From positions 1 through 15,951 of the forward strand of contig CAIYZW010000844.1 in the NCBI GenBank assembly GCA_903930725.1: DNA of 15,951 nt. The letters are read 5' to 3'. The position numbers were made by a program, and so were the translations under genes. Each line of letters begins with the position of its first letter. The stretch's first letter is position 1. The stretch is from an uncultured Bacteroidota bacterium (GTDB lineage Bacteria; Bacteroidota; Bacteroidia; Bacteroidales; 4484-276). Under the pieces are notes generated by a model that saw only the letters and a list, made by a program, of their open reading frames with translations, was not told the DNA's origin and did not search any database. Positions 1 to 7,265 of the stretch are shown one piece after another.

Positions 1-157
1 GGCATCTGTCGGTGGTTTAATGTCGTCTTTCGGTCGTTCAGTGACATCTGTTGGTCGTTCAATGACATCTGTCGGTCGTTCAATGACATCTGTTGGTCGT
101 TCAATGGCGTCTGTCGGTTGATCAACAGCATCTTTCGGTGATTCAATGGCATCTTTG
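1..157. repeat. 21-bp tandem repeat array, seven full copies plus one partial
   Basis: Seven complete 21-bp units begin at 11, 32, 53, 74, 95, 116 and 137, with a 10-bp partial copy at 1-10 that runs off the window. The typical unit reads GGTCGTTCAATGACATCTGT plus C or T. Copies 53 and 74 differ at one base, and the outer copies are more diverged. There are no insertions or deletions, so the 7-codon phase is kept. Read on the minus strand in the frame ending at base 1, each unit is Pro-(Thr/Lys)-Asp-(Ala/Val)-Ile-Glu-(Arg/Ser/Gln). Differences at the Pro and Asp third positions are silent. That minus frame is open from 177 to 1 but has a TAG at 178-180 and no ATG, GTG or TTG start between the stop and the array. 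It may be a relic or the truncated edge of a repeat protein gene. I do not recognise a family. Confidence 0.9.
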
Positions 158-481
158 GGTGGGATATTATAACCGGGCTATCGGGAGGTGGGTTCGTATC
201 ATCATCATCATTCATCTTTATTATTATCAAGCGCCTTTAGTGACGGGTATTAAGGCTTATCGGCCACAGCCTGTAATTATTCGTCTTCATCCTATAAAAA
301 TGATTGCCACCTAATGTGTTGATTGCGCAATTGTGCCCGGAATGGGGCTTTTTAGTTAAATATTCTAAACCAATATAAAGTTTTTTGCCCAATAACATTG
401 GCCTAAGTATTTTAGCCGCCTGGATTTTGAACTGTTTTGTTTAAAATTTATAAACAGCTATGAATTTTTAGAAATTTTTTA
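158..481. other. Intergenic stretch without a recognisable gene
   Basis: Between the repeat array and the DUF3078 gene I see no convincing coding region. The plus-strand frame open over 93-314 begins inside the 21-bp repeats, has no homologous-looking composition and is rejected. The stretch is AT-rich and includes a short CAT-repeat patch near 200-212. No clear TAnnTTTG promoter element, terminator hairpin or RNA gene is visible. A promoter for the downstream gene is presumably here but I could not place it. Confidence 0.6.
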
Positions 482-499
482 ATGAAAGTTACATTTATC

Positions 500-1462
500 A
501 TGAAAAAAACCTTTACTGTTTTATTTGCTTTTTTGGTGGTTTCGGCCTTCGCCCAAAGTGAAGCTGATACCGTGAAACACTGGAAAATAACCGGACTTGG
601 GAGTTTAACCATGAACCAATTGAGTTTTACCAACTGGTCGGCAGGTGGCGAAAACTCGGTTGCGGGTACTGCTCTTTTTAAGTTATTCGCCAATTATACC
701 AGGAACAATTTTTCGATAAACAACAGCATAACGCTTAAATATGGGCTACAAAAAACTGCCAGCGAATCGCTTAAAAAAACTGACGACCTTATTGAACTTA
801 ACTCGCAGTTTAACCAGAAATTTGCTAAAAACTGGAGTACGAGCGGACTGATTAACCTTACAACGCAATTTGATGATGGGTTTAACTACCCGGATGATTC
901 GAACATTGTGTCGAAGTTTTTTGCACCGGCTTACCTCACTATTGCGCCGGGTATTTCGTATAAACCTAACGATTATTTCAGCATACTGATAACTCCGGTT
1001 ACGATGAAGGGGACTTTTGTGATGGATCAGGGACTGGCGGATTTAGGGGCTTTTGGGGTTGATCCGGCAAAATATAAAGATACAATTGCCGATGGAAAAA
1101 TAAAGATTGAAGACGGGAAAAACGCAAAAATTAAAATGGGGGCTTTTGTTGAGTTTTATTTTAAGAAAAAACTTAAAAACGACCTGGCTTATGAATCGAA
1201 GCTAAACCTTTTTTACAACTACCTCCAGGATAATAATATCCCGAAAGATATTGCTCCGATTGATTTCCACTGGCAAAACTTTTTCCTTTACAAAATAAGT
1301 AAGGTTTTTTCGGCGAATTTATTTTTTCATTTAGCTTACATGCCGGGTGATGTTTTTATTACCAGGACAACTGTTGCCGGTTTGGAGGAAGTGACGGTTA
1401 AGCCGAACGACAAACTTCAAATTAAAGAGAGTTTCGGGATTGGTTTGGCTTATTCGTTTTAA
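500..1462 (+). CDS. DUF3078 domain-containing outer-membrane-type protein
   Basis: A 320-residue exported protein. I chose ATG 500 over the in-frame ATG at 482 because it gives a clean signal peptide: Lys-Lys, then a hydrophobic run ending in SAFAQ around residue 19. The mature N-terminus has the WKITGLGSLTMNQ block followed by QLSFTNWSAGGENS, which I recognise as typical of the Bacteroidota DUF3078 family. The rest alternates polar and aromatic residues in strand-like segments and ends in Phe (GIGLAYSF), as many outer-membrane beta-barrels do. That location is inferred, and the family has no established biochemical function that I know of. No Shine-Dalgarno sequence is visible, which is normal for the phylum. 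The gene converges on the minus-strand T9SS gene across a shared terminator. Confidence 0.85.
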   Translation: MKKTFTVLFAFLVVSAFAQSEADTVKHWKITGLGSLTMNQLSFTNWSAGGENSVAGTALFKLFANYTRNNFSINNSITLKYGLQKTASESLKKTDDLIELNSQFNQKFAKNWSTSGLINLTTQFDDGFNYPDDSNIVSKFFAPAYLTIAPGISYKPNDYFSILITPVTMKGTFVMDQGLADLGAFGVDPAKYKDTIADGKIKIEDGKNAKIKMGAFVEFYFKKKLKNDLAYESKLNLFYNYLQDNNIPKDIAPIDFHWQNFFLYKISKVFSANLFFHLAYMPGDVFITRTTVAGLEEVTVKPNDKLQIKESFGIGLAYSF

Positions 1463-1493
1463 CGGTTTTAATTGGTATTGATAAGATTCTTAT

Positions 1494-1531
1494 AAAAAAA
1501 AGAGCCTGGAATTAACCGGGCTCTTTTTTTT
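1494..1531. terminator. Bidirectional intrinsic terminator
   Basis: Hairpin with A7-AGAGCC-TGG on the left and CCG-GGCTCT-T7 on the right around the loop AATTAA (1510-1515). The stem pairs 1501-1509 with 1516-1524 (one T-G wobble) and extends through the flanking A and T tracts. U-tracts follow the stem on either strand, so it can end transcription of both the DUF3078 gene (+, stop at 1462) and the convergent T9SS gene (-, stop at 1557). Confidence 0.9.
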
Positions 1532-1556
1532 ATGTCGAATTGGTAACTTTTGGAAA

Positions 1557-3428
1557 CTATTCGACGATCATTTTATTGGTTATGTTTTGTGTTCCGGCAG
1601 TTACGGTGTAAAAGTAAACGCCAGGTGCAAGCACGGATGCGTCGATTGTAAGGCTATGTTTTCCTGCTGTAAGGTTTTGAGCCGGGATTTCGAAAACGCG
1701 TTGGCCCGTAAGATTGCAAACCTGCAACGAAACTTGTGTTGCGGTTTTAACACTAACAACGATATTGGTTGTGGCATTTGTTGGGTTTGGTGCGTTTTGC
1801 GAAACGGTAACTCCAGAAATATTGTTGCCGGAAGGATTTGTTATGCCAACAAGCTCGTCCTTGTTAAGAGCTGAATGGTAAAAGCTATTTATTGTCGGAT
1901 CGTGGTCGGCCCAAAGATATGTTCCAGGATATTGATCGGCTTGATAAACGACGTGGAACTGGTTATTTGGCGAATTCTTGGCAACAACAGGCCAGAGACA
2001 TTCGTCGAAAATGTGAACGATATCATCGGTAAGGTTAAATAAACCGCCCCAGATGCTTCCGAAATTCTTTAAAGTTCTTCCCCAGATACGTCGGTAATTG
2101 GTAATTGTATTGTTGGCGTCCTCTTGTACGGTGACATAAACGATTAAAATAACTCCATTTTCGTCAATGCTAATGGATGGCATAGTCGAAAGACCATGCT
2201 GCCGACCATTTGAGACAAAACTAGCTCCATCGTCGTATAAATCTATTTCACCGTTTCCATTGAGATCAGGAACCCAGCCAACTAACATTCCGAGTTCGTC
2301 GAGATATTCGGCGCTCATTGTGTAATGAGGATTATCAGCTTCAGGAATTTGTCCCATGCCTTCGTTCCAGTATCCAATTCCATCGGTAAAGAAAAAATAG
2401 GAATATCCGGCGCCAACAGCCTCGTGCAAAATGCGGGTTATTCCGAAAACTACATGACACATTCCATTGACATCAATGGCGACATCTGCAGAATTGTCCA
2501 TTGTCCTAAGTGTATCGGTGGTGATGGTATTGTCAGTCCAGAAAGGATAAGGATGTTCCCAAATCATGATTTTTTCCCAGTTATCGCCATTATCAACCGA
2601 CTTCATGATAAACAAATCGGTTGTAGCGTTACCTGAAAGCAAAGCCACAGTATTTCCACTTGAAGCAAGTACGTAGGCATCGGCATCAATTTCGGTGTAA
2701 TAATCGGCACCTAAACCATCAAGAATAACATCTTTAGGATCCCAGGTTGCACCACCATCCACCGATCTTGAATATAATAAAGCTGTAGTTTGGCCTTCGT
2801 AAGCAACATAAGAATTGTAAAAAACGTGTATTACTTCATTATTTTCGCCGGAGGTAATCATACGTGGCCAGGTAGGGCTAACCGGAGCTCCTGGTCCGGG
2901 ATAAGTAGCTTCCGTCCAGGCACCAGTTCCTTTAGCAGCGCGTTTATTGATAGTTAATCCAGCTGCATTATGAGCCACATTAATTTCACCAGCTCCCCAA
3001 GCAGCAATGCTGGGAAAGCCACATCTCATACTTTCGATACGTTGTGTTGGCATAGCCCCCCATGAGCTTCCATCAAAATAATTGTATCCGGTTCCACGAT
3101 CTGGAAAATCAGGATCCAACAACCCTCTGGTGATAACTGCTGATACCGTTCCATCATCCCATGCCCAAATGCGGTTTCCAAGCAAATTATTGGATTGCAG
3201 ATCATACTTTGTTTCGGCAATCACAGTTTCGGTTCCAAACAACTCAGCCGATTTGTAAGGCGCTGCTACAGGTTTAAAATTCTCCATTGGAATAACTGGT
3301 TCGCCAGGAATCTTGCGGTCGGTTGTAGCAAACTTTTTTTGTAATTCTTTTGAAATAACCGGTCTTGATTGAGAATAACCAATCAAACCGATACTCATTA
3401 CAAGTGTTAACAGTAATAGTTTCTTCAT
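1557..3428 (-). CDS. Secreted Asp-box (BNR/sialidase-like) protein with T9SS type A sorting domain
   Basis: A 623-residue secreted protein. Residues 1-20 are a signal peptide (MKKLLLLTLVMSIGLIGYSQ). Two Asp-box motifs (S-x-D-x-G-x-x-W) are visible: SVDGGATW at 222-229 and SVDNGDNW at 277-284. These are the signature of beta-propeller sialidase/BNR-type folds. Residues 388-399 form a canonical EF-hand-type calcium loop (DLNGNGEIDLYD). From about 540 to the end is a T9SS type A sorting domain with APNPT, a central NLTGQ-V segment, GVYFYTV and a basic KMIV near the C-terminus. It is therefore predicted to cross the outer membrane by T9SS and be released or anchored at the surface. I cannot see catalytic sialidase residues (no FRIP-type motif), so the enzymatic role and substrate are open. 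It is a neighbour and probable distant paralog of the next minus-strand gene, each with its own transcription signals. Confidence 0.88.
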   Translation of the reverse strand: MKKLLLLTLVMSIGLIGYSQSRPVISKELQKKFATTDRKIPGEPVIPMENFKPVAAPYKSAELFGTETVIAETKYDLQSNNLLGNRIWAWDDGTVSAVITRGLLDPDFPDRGTGYNYFDGSSWGAMPTQRIESMRCGFPSIAAWGAGEINVAHNAAGLTINKRAAKGTGAWTEATYPGPGAPVSPTWPRMITSGENNEVIHVFYNSYVAYEGQTTALLYSRSVDGGATWDPKDVILDGLGADYYTEIDADAYVLASSGNTVALLSGNATTDLFIMKSVDNGDNWEKIMIWEHPYPFWTDNTITTDTLRTMDNSADVAIDVNGMCHVVFGITRILHEAVGAGYSYFFFTDGIGYWNEGMGQIPEADNPHYTMSAEYLDELGMLVGWVPDLNGNGEIDLYDDGASFVSNGRQHGLSTMPSISIDENGVILIVYVTVQEDANNTITNYRRIWGRTLKNFGSIWGGLFNLTDDIVHIFDECLWPVVAKNSPNNQFHVVYQADQYPGTYLWADHDPTINSFYHSALNKDELVGITNPSGNNISGVTVSQNAPNPTNATTNIVVSVKTATQVSLQVCNLTGQRVFEIPAQNLTAGKHSLTIDASVLAPGVYFYTVTAGTQNITNKMIVE

Positions 3429-3477
3429 AATTCTGTAAAATTTAAGTTAATAATGTAAATGATTTAATATTGCCGGA

Positions 3478-3506
3478 CAAAGGTATTTTTTTTTATTGGA
3501 TAACAA
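3478..3506 (-). promoter_or_regulatory. Bacteroidota-type promoter for the 623-aa T9SS gene
   Basis: On the minus strand the -7 element TACCTTTG (3485-3478) fits the TAnnTTTG consensus. A -33 TTG (3506-3504) lies 18 nt upstream of it. The start codon at 3428 would then have a leader of roughly 40 nt. The call rests on sequence pattern only. Confidence 0.6.
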
Positions 3507-3601
3507 TCATTTTTCGGGGCTGGTGATTTGTCCGGTGATTGGTTACAAATTGGGATTTTTCCGGATGTAAAATCATCAGAGTTTATTAAAGTACTTAACA
3601 T

Positions 3602-3634
3602 AAAAAAGGCTTCCCCGGTTTGGAGAAGCCTTTT
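3602..3634 (-). terminator. Intrinsic terminator after the 672-aa T9SS gene
   Basis: GGCTTC (3608-3613) pairs with GAAGCC (3625-3630), flanked by A6 on the left and TTTT on the right, with an 11-nt loop. On the minus strand the stem is followed by a U-tract. It lies 20 bp beyond the stop of the gene ending at 3654. It separates the two tandem T9SS genes, so they are unlikely to form one simple operon. Confidence 0.85.
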
Positions 3635-3653
3635 CTATCTCAGTTAAAACTGA

Positions 3654-5672
3654 TTATTTAACGATCATTTTCTTTGTAATTTTTTCTTCACCTGCTGTTA
3701 CAGTGTAAAAATAAACACCGTTTGCAAGGGTTGAAGCATCAAAGGAGAAGCTATGAATACCAGCGCCGTAATTTGTAGCAGGTACGTCATAAACTTTTTG
3801 TCCCATCATATTAATAACCTCAAAAGATACAGTTGTGGCATCTTTAAGAGTTACAGCAACTGTTGTTTCGCCATTTGCCGGGTTCGGGAAGTTCTGACCA
3901 ACGCTGATAGCAGCTTTGGTTTTCTGAATATCATCATTAATTCCGGTAATCAAATAGTCAGCTTCGCTAAATTTGAAATCCTGAATATATTTAAAAACTA
4001 CTGGTGCAGCAGGATCAAATGTAGAAGCACCTGTCGACAGGTAAGTCATTGGAATAGTATTAACTCCATTGCTTTCGATTGTTACATCAGACATAGTTCC
4101 CATAAAAGCTTGCCACATACCTTCTGTAAATTCGGTTACGTTGATTGGTTGATCAAGTAAAACACCTGACGAATCGCGGGCTGTAAGTGTATGAGCAACA
4201 ACATCAATACCACGGGTCCAAATATCTGGCTGGTTATTATCGGTAATACCAGGTAAATATGTTGCAATCCACGAAACAAACATTTTAGTTCCTGAAGGAT
4301 TACGTGAAATCTGGATTCTGTTGTCTTCTGAGTAGGTATCATCCGGGAATAAACCACGGAAAGTGTATGGGCTTCCGCAATCATAAGCAATCCATGTATT
4401 ACCACCATCAAGTGAGGTAATGTCCATAGCAGCAGTAAAAGGATAAGCTGATAAAATGTCGTATGCTGTTCCGGTTACACCAACAACAGCGGCAATGTGA
4501 GGATTTCCGGCATAGTCAACGCTGATGTCAAAATCAAATGCTGTTGTAAATGGGATTTCTTCACGTGCAGGCAATGGAGGGAGGAATAAGGCAGCAATGT
4601 CGTCATCAGATAGATAATTATGAACACCGCCAATACCATCAGGACCACCCAAAGTTACGCTGATAGGATCTGACCATGTAGCACCAGCATCGGTAGTTTT
4701 CCAAAGAATTGGGTAATAGGAAACTCCAGTTGCAAAAGGCACTTCTCCATTATCAGCAAGAACGCAGATATAACCTGTCATTCCATCAGGTGAAAATGCA
4801 ACCTGACCTAATGCCGGACGGCTGTTATCAGTTGTTGGGCAATCAATAAGTTCTTCGGTATAAACAAAGTCATTTTCTGCTGCATTCCATACACCATGAT
4901 TGATAATCATTGTTCCCTGATAAACGATAGCACCGCTTGTCCAGTCCTGATTAAAATCAACAACCCAAATATCTCCTAAAGCAGTAACACAATATCCATC
5001 AGGAATGTATTGGTACATGCCTTCGTCAGGACGTGAAGGTTTTAAAGTTCTGATTGTATCATTTGCAGTACCAATTTTTGCCCTTCCGTAAGCGTAACCA
5101 CCCCATGAACCAGCTCCATTTGTTCCATCCAGAGTTGGAGCAAAATAGGTAACATAAGCATTGTTAGGATCTGTGTTTCCGATTGGGTTGTAAATTCCAT
5201 GATTTGGGTAACGGGCTGCATCGGTATAGTATGTACCACCAGCGTTGTTTACTGCAACGTAAATTTCGTGCATTGCAGTCCATGTCATACCACCATCAGT
5301 TGAAATATCATAGCCAAGGTCGCCTGAATAACCACCTGGATCTGCTGTTCCACCCATACGGTGAAAGTGAGTTACGGTATTCAGATCGTTGTTAGCGGTA
5401 ATTATCGCTTTCTGACCACCGGCGTATCCGTAGGTGTATCCATTAGCTGCCGAACCGAAAGTAACGATAGTTACAAAATCGGAGTTCTTGTAAGATGTTG
5501 GTTCAACAACATTTCTTGCCTGACCAATTGAATAGGCTTTTGTTGGCTCGAAAGCAATCTTTTGAGCATTAATTGCCTTTTCGGTTCTTAGGTTTGGTTT
5601 AATTGTGTGACGCTGCGCAATGACTGCAAAACCAATGAATACAGCCAAAACTAATAGTAATGATTTTTTCAT
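3654..5672 (-). CDS. Secreted Asp-box protein with T9SS type A sorting domain
   Basis: A 672-residue secreted protein with a signal peptide at 1-20 (MKKSLLLVLAVFIGFAVIAQ). Three Asp-boxes are visible: STDGGMTW at 124-131, TTDAGATW at 326-333 and SLDGGNTW at 420-427. They suggest a beta-propeller of the BNR/sialidase type. Residues from about 585 to 672 form a T9SS type A sorting domain (QNFPNPANGET, MMGQKVYDV, NGVYFYTVTAG, then KKMIVK). Between propeller and sorting domain is a linker or extra domain of roughly 100 residues that I do not recognise. The overall layout matches the adjacent 623-residue protein, but the alignable identity by eye is mostly in the sorting domain. Expected location is the cell surface or medium. 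No catalytic residues can be assigned, so substrate binding, adhesion and hydrolysis are all possible. Confidence 0.88.
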   Translation of the reverse strand: MKKSLLLVLAVFIGFAVIAQRHTIKPNLRTEKAINAQKIAFEPTKAYSIGQARNVVEPTSYKNSDFVTIVTFGSAANGYTYGYAGGQKAIITANNDLNTVTHFHRMGGTADPGGYSGDLGYDISTDGGMTWTAMHEIYVAVNNAGGTYYTDAARYPNHGIYNPIGNTDPNNAYVTYFAPTLDGTNGAGSWGGYAYGRAKIGTANDTIRTLKPSRPDEGMYQYIPDGYCVTALGDIWVVDFNQDWTSGAIVYQGTMIINHGVWNAAENDFVYTEELIDCPTTDNSRPALGQVAFSPDGMTGYICVLADNGEVPFATGVSYYPILWKTTDAGATWSDPISVTLGGPDGIGGVHNYLSDDDIAALFLPPLPAREEIPFTTAFDFDISVDYAGNPHIAAVVGVTGTAYDILSAYPFTAAMDITSLDGGNTWIAYDCGSPYTFRGLFPDDTYSEDNRIQISRNPSGTKMFVSWIATYLPGITDNNQPDIWTRGIDVVAHTLTARDSSGVLLDQPINVTEFTEGMWQAFMGTMSDVTIESNGVNTIPMTYLSTGASTFDPAAPVVFKYIQDFKFSEADYLITGINDDIQKTKAAISVGQNFPNPANGETTVAVTLKDATTVSFEVINMMGQKVYDVPATNYGAGIHSFSFDASTLANGVYFYTVTAGEEKITKKMIVK

Positions 5673-5723
5673 GATACCTTTGATTTAGTTAATAAATAAT
5701 TAAAATTCTTTTTTTTGAAGATG

Positions 5724-5731
5724 CAAATTTA
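5724..5731 (-). promoter_or_regulatory. Candidate -7 element for the 672-aa T9SS gene
   Basis: The minus-strand sequence TAAATTTG matches TAnnTTTG about 50 nt upstream of the start codon at 5672. No TTG lies at the expected -33 distance, so this is weaker than the other promoter calls. The region is very AT-rich, which raises the chance of a random match. Confidence 0.35.
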
Positions 5732-5900
5732 TAATTAATTTAGTTTTTATGACTATTTAAGGCATAAAAAACTTTAATAAAATACAAAACAAATCCTAAT
5801 ATGTTTGGTGCAAATCTATTACAAATTTGGGTTAACACATTTGAAATTAAGTTAATGGCAGTAGATATTAAGTTATCGGCATGGCAAAGTTTTCGAAAAA

Positions 5901-7106
5901 TTATTCATCAACCTTCTTTCCAGGAGCATCAATTTCCCTCGAATTCATTGGTATGCTTGAGGCATTTTGCTTTTCTGCTTCCTGATCGAATAATTTGCGA
6001 TAGGTAATGTGACGTTTTGCGAATTTTCCACCAACGGCCTCATGCAATGCTCTCATTTTAGGATTAAAATCGCCAACCCACGAGAGTTCAACTTCGGCAT
6101 ACTGGGGGCGGCGATTGAACACTTCCCGCAGTTGAGCAAAAATCCCCGACTCGAGGCCATAGCGCTGAAACCTTGGAACTACCCCCATAACAGTGATTCT
6201 GGTGCGCCTGATTTCTTTCCGTTTTTTATAATACAAAAATCTGAGTTTGTTCAATAGATGTAACTTTCCGTTTAAATGTCTGAAAATTTGATTTACATCC
6301 GGAAACATTACAATAAATGCCACAGGCTCGCCGTCGTGATAAACAAACCAGATAACTTCCTCATCAATGATTGGTTTTGCTTTGCTTATTGCCGCCCTGA
6401 GATCTTCCAGATCGAGTGGGGTAAAATGCTCATGATAAACCCAGGCTTCGTCGTAAACTTTCTTCAAATCCCGGATGTATTTTTCTGAGTTAGAAAATGT
6501 GAAATGCTCGTAAGTAAATCCTGGTTTTTTGGCAACCCAATCGGCAATTTTCCAAAATCGTTCAGGGAAAGGCACTGCCATATCCAAATGGTTGGTAACC
6601 TGCTCAAAATAAGACTGAAATCCATAAGCTTCGAAGAGTTTTTTGTAATAAGGCGGGTGATAATTCATACCGTAGCTTTGCGGTATAAATCCTTCGACCA
6701 GCAAACCCCAGAAATTATCGTTTTCGCCGAAGTTTATCGGACCATCCATCGCTTCCATTCCATTTGCCTGATTCCATTCACTGCAGGCATCAAAAAGTAT
6801 AAATGCAGCTTTTTCGTCGTTAATACATTCAAAAAAGCCCATTCCACCTGTTGGTTGCTTAAAAATGCTGGCCTTCTTAAAATTAATAAAAGCCCCTACC
6901 CTGCCGATTAACTGGCCTTTATCATTTTCCAGAATCCAGCGAATGGCTTTACCATGCTGGAAATATGGATTTCTTGCAGGATCAAAAATTGCCTCGGTAT
7001 CATCATCCAGAGGGCAAATCCAGTTTGGATCGTTTTTATAAAGGATACGGGCAACCTCGAGAAATCGTTTTGCGGTTTTTTTGTCGTTTACTTCGATGAG
7101 TTTCAT
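5901..7106 (-). CDS. YghO/BcerS-like GNAT-fold acyltransferase
   Basis: A 401-residue soluble protein without a signal peptide. The N-terminal half carries landmarks that I recognise from the YghO/BcerS-like family of GNAT-fold proteins: YKNDPNWICPL (23-33), RNPYFQHG (45-52), GRVGAFIN (68-75), GFFEC (90-94), GPINFGEND (122-130), LLVEGF (135-140) and HPPYYKKLFEAYGF (150-163). The C-terminal half has a GNAT motif A-like segment, MGVVPRFQRYG (307-317), then a motif B-like stretch, FNPKMRALHEAVGG (347-360). The family includes bacterial ceramide synthase bCerS, which N-acylates a sphingoid base. Many Bacteroidota make sphingolipids, so a lipid N-acyltransferase role is plausible but is my inference. 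It could equally be a GNAT enzyme with another acceptor. It is divergent from the LPS-export operon. No hairpin terminator is visible after its stop. Confidence 0.75.
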   Translation of the reverse strand: MKLIEVNDKKTAKRFLEVARILYKNDPNWICPLDDDTEAIFDPARNPYFQHGKAIRWILENDKGQLIGRVGAFINFKKASIFKQPTGGMGFFECINDEKAAFILFDACSEWNQANGMEAMDGPINFGENDNFWGLLVEGFIPQSYGMNYHPPYYKKLFEAYGFQSYFEQVTNHLDMAVPFPERFWKIADWVAKKPGFTYEHFTFSNSEKYIRDLKKVYDEAWVYHEHFTPLDLEDLRAAISKAKPIIDEEVIWFVYHDGEPVAFIVMFPDVNQIFRHLNGKLHLLNKLRFLYYKKRKEIRRTRITVMGVVPRFQRYGLESGIFAQLREVFNRRPQYAEVELSWVGDFNPKMRALHEAVGGKFAKRHITYRKLFDQEAEKQNASSIPMNSREIDAPGKKVDE

Positions 7107-7134
7107 TCAGTTTTTTTTGTTTTAAATCAGACCA

Positions 7135-7142
7135 CAAATATA
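7135..7142 (-). promoter_or_regulatory. Candidate -7 element for the YghO/BcerS-like gene
   Basis: The minus-strand TATATTTG fits TAnnTTTG and sits 28 nt upstream of the ATG at 7106, predicting a short leader of about 20 nt. There is no clear -33 TTG. Confidence 0.45.
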
Positions 7143-7238
7143 AAACTTATCGTTTGATGCGTTTCATAATCTGCTTTTTAATTCGGCCACAGACGGCAAT
7201 TGCCACTTAAAGGCGGCAATAAAAGTGTTAAACAATAT

Positions 7239-7246
7239 TATCTTTG
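7239..7246 (+). promoter_or_regulatory. Candidate -7 element for the LptF/G-glycosyltransferase operon
   Basis: TATCTTTG matches TAnnTTTG 19 nt before the TTG start codon at 7266. The transcript would begin about a dozen nucleotides before the start. No TTG lies at the -33 distance. With the minus-strand element at 7135-7142 it makes a divergent promoter region in the 159-bp gap. Confidence 0.5.
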
Positions 7247-7265
7247 CAATAAAATTTCATAAGTT

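Noticed and set aside
1..157. CRISPR array
   Set aside because: The units are contiguous 21-bp copies without unique spacers, and no cas gene is present. It is a plain tandem repeat.
93..314. Plus-strand 73-codon open frame
   Set aside because: It begins inside the 21-bp tandem repeat, its composition is not protein-like (runs of Ile and Tyr from AT-rich DNA), and no start context is visible.
482..1462. Upstream ATG at 482 as the start of the DUF3078 gene
   Set aside because: ATG 500 leaves a clean signal peptide directly at the N-terminus. The six extra residues add a second Met and do not improve it.
6504..6911. Plus-strand 135-codon open frame
   Set aside because: It is antisense to the YghO/BcerS-like gene, which has clear family motifs throughout.
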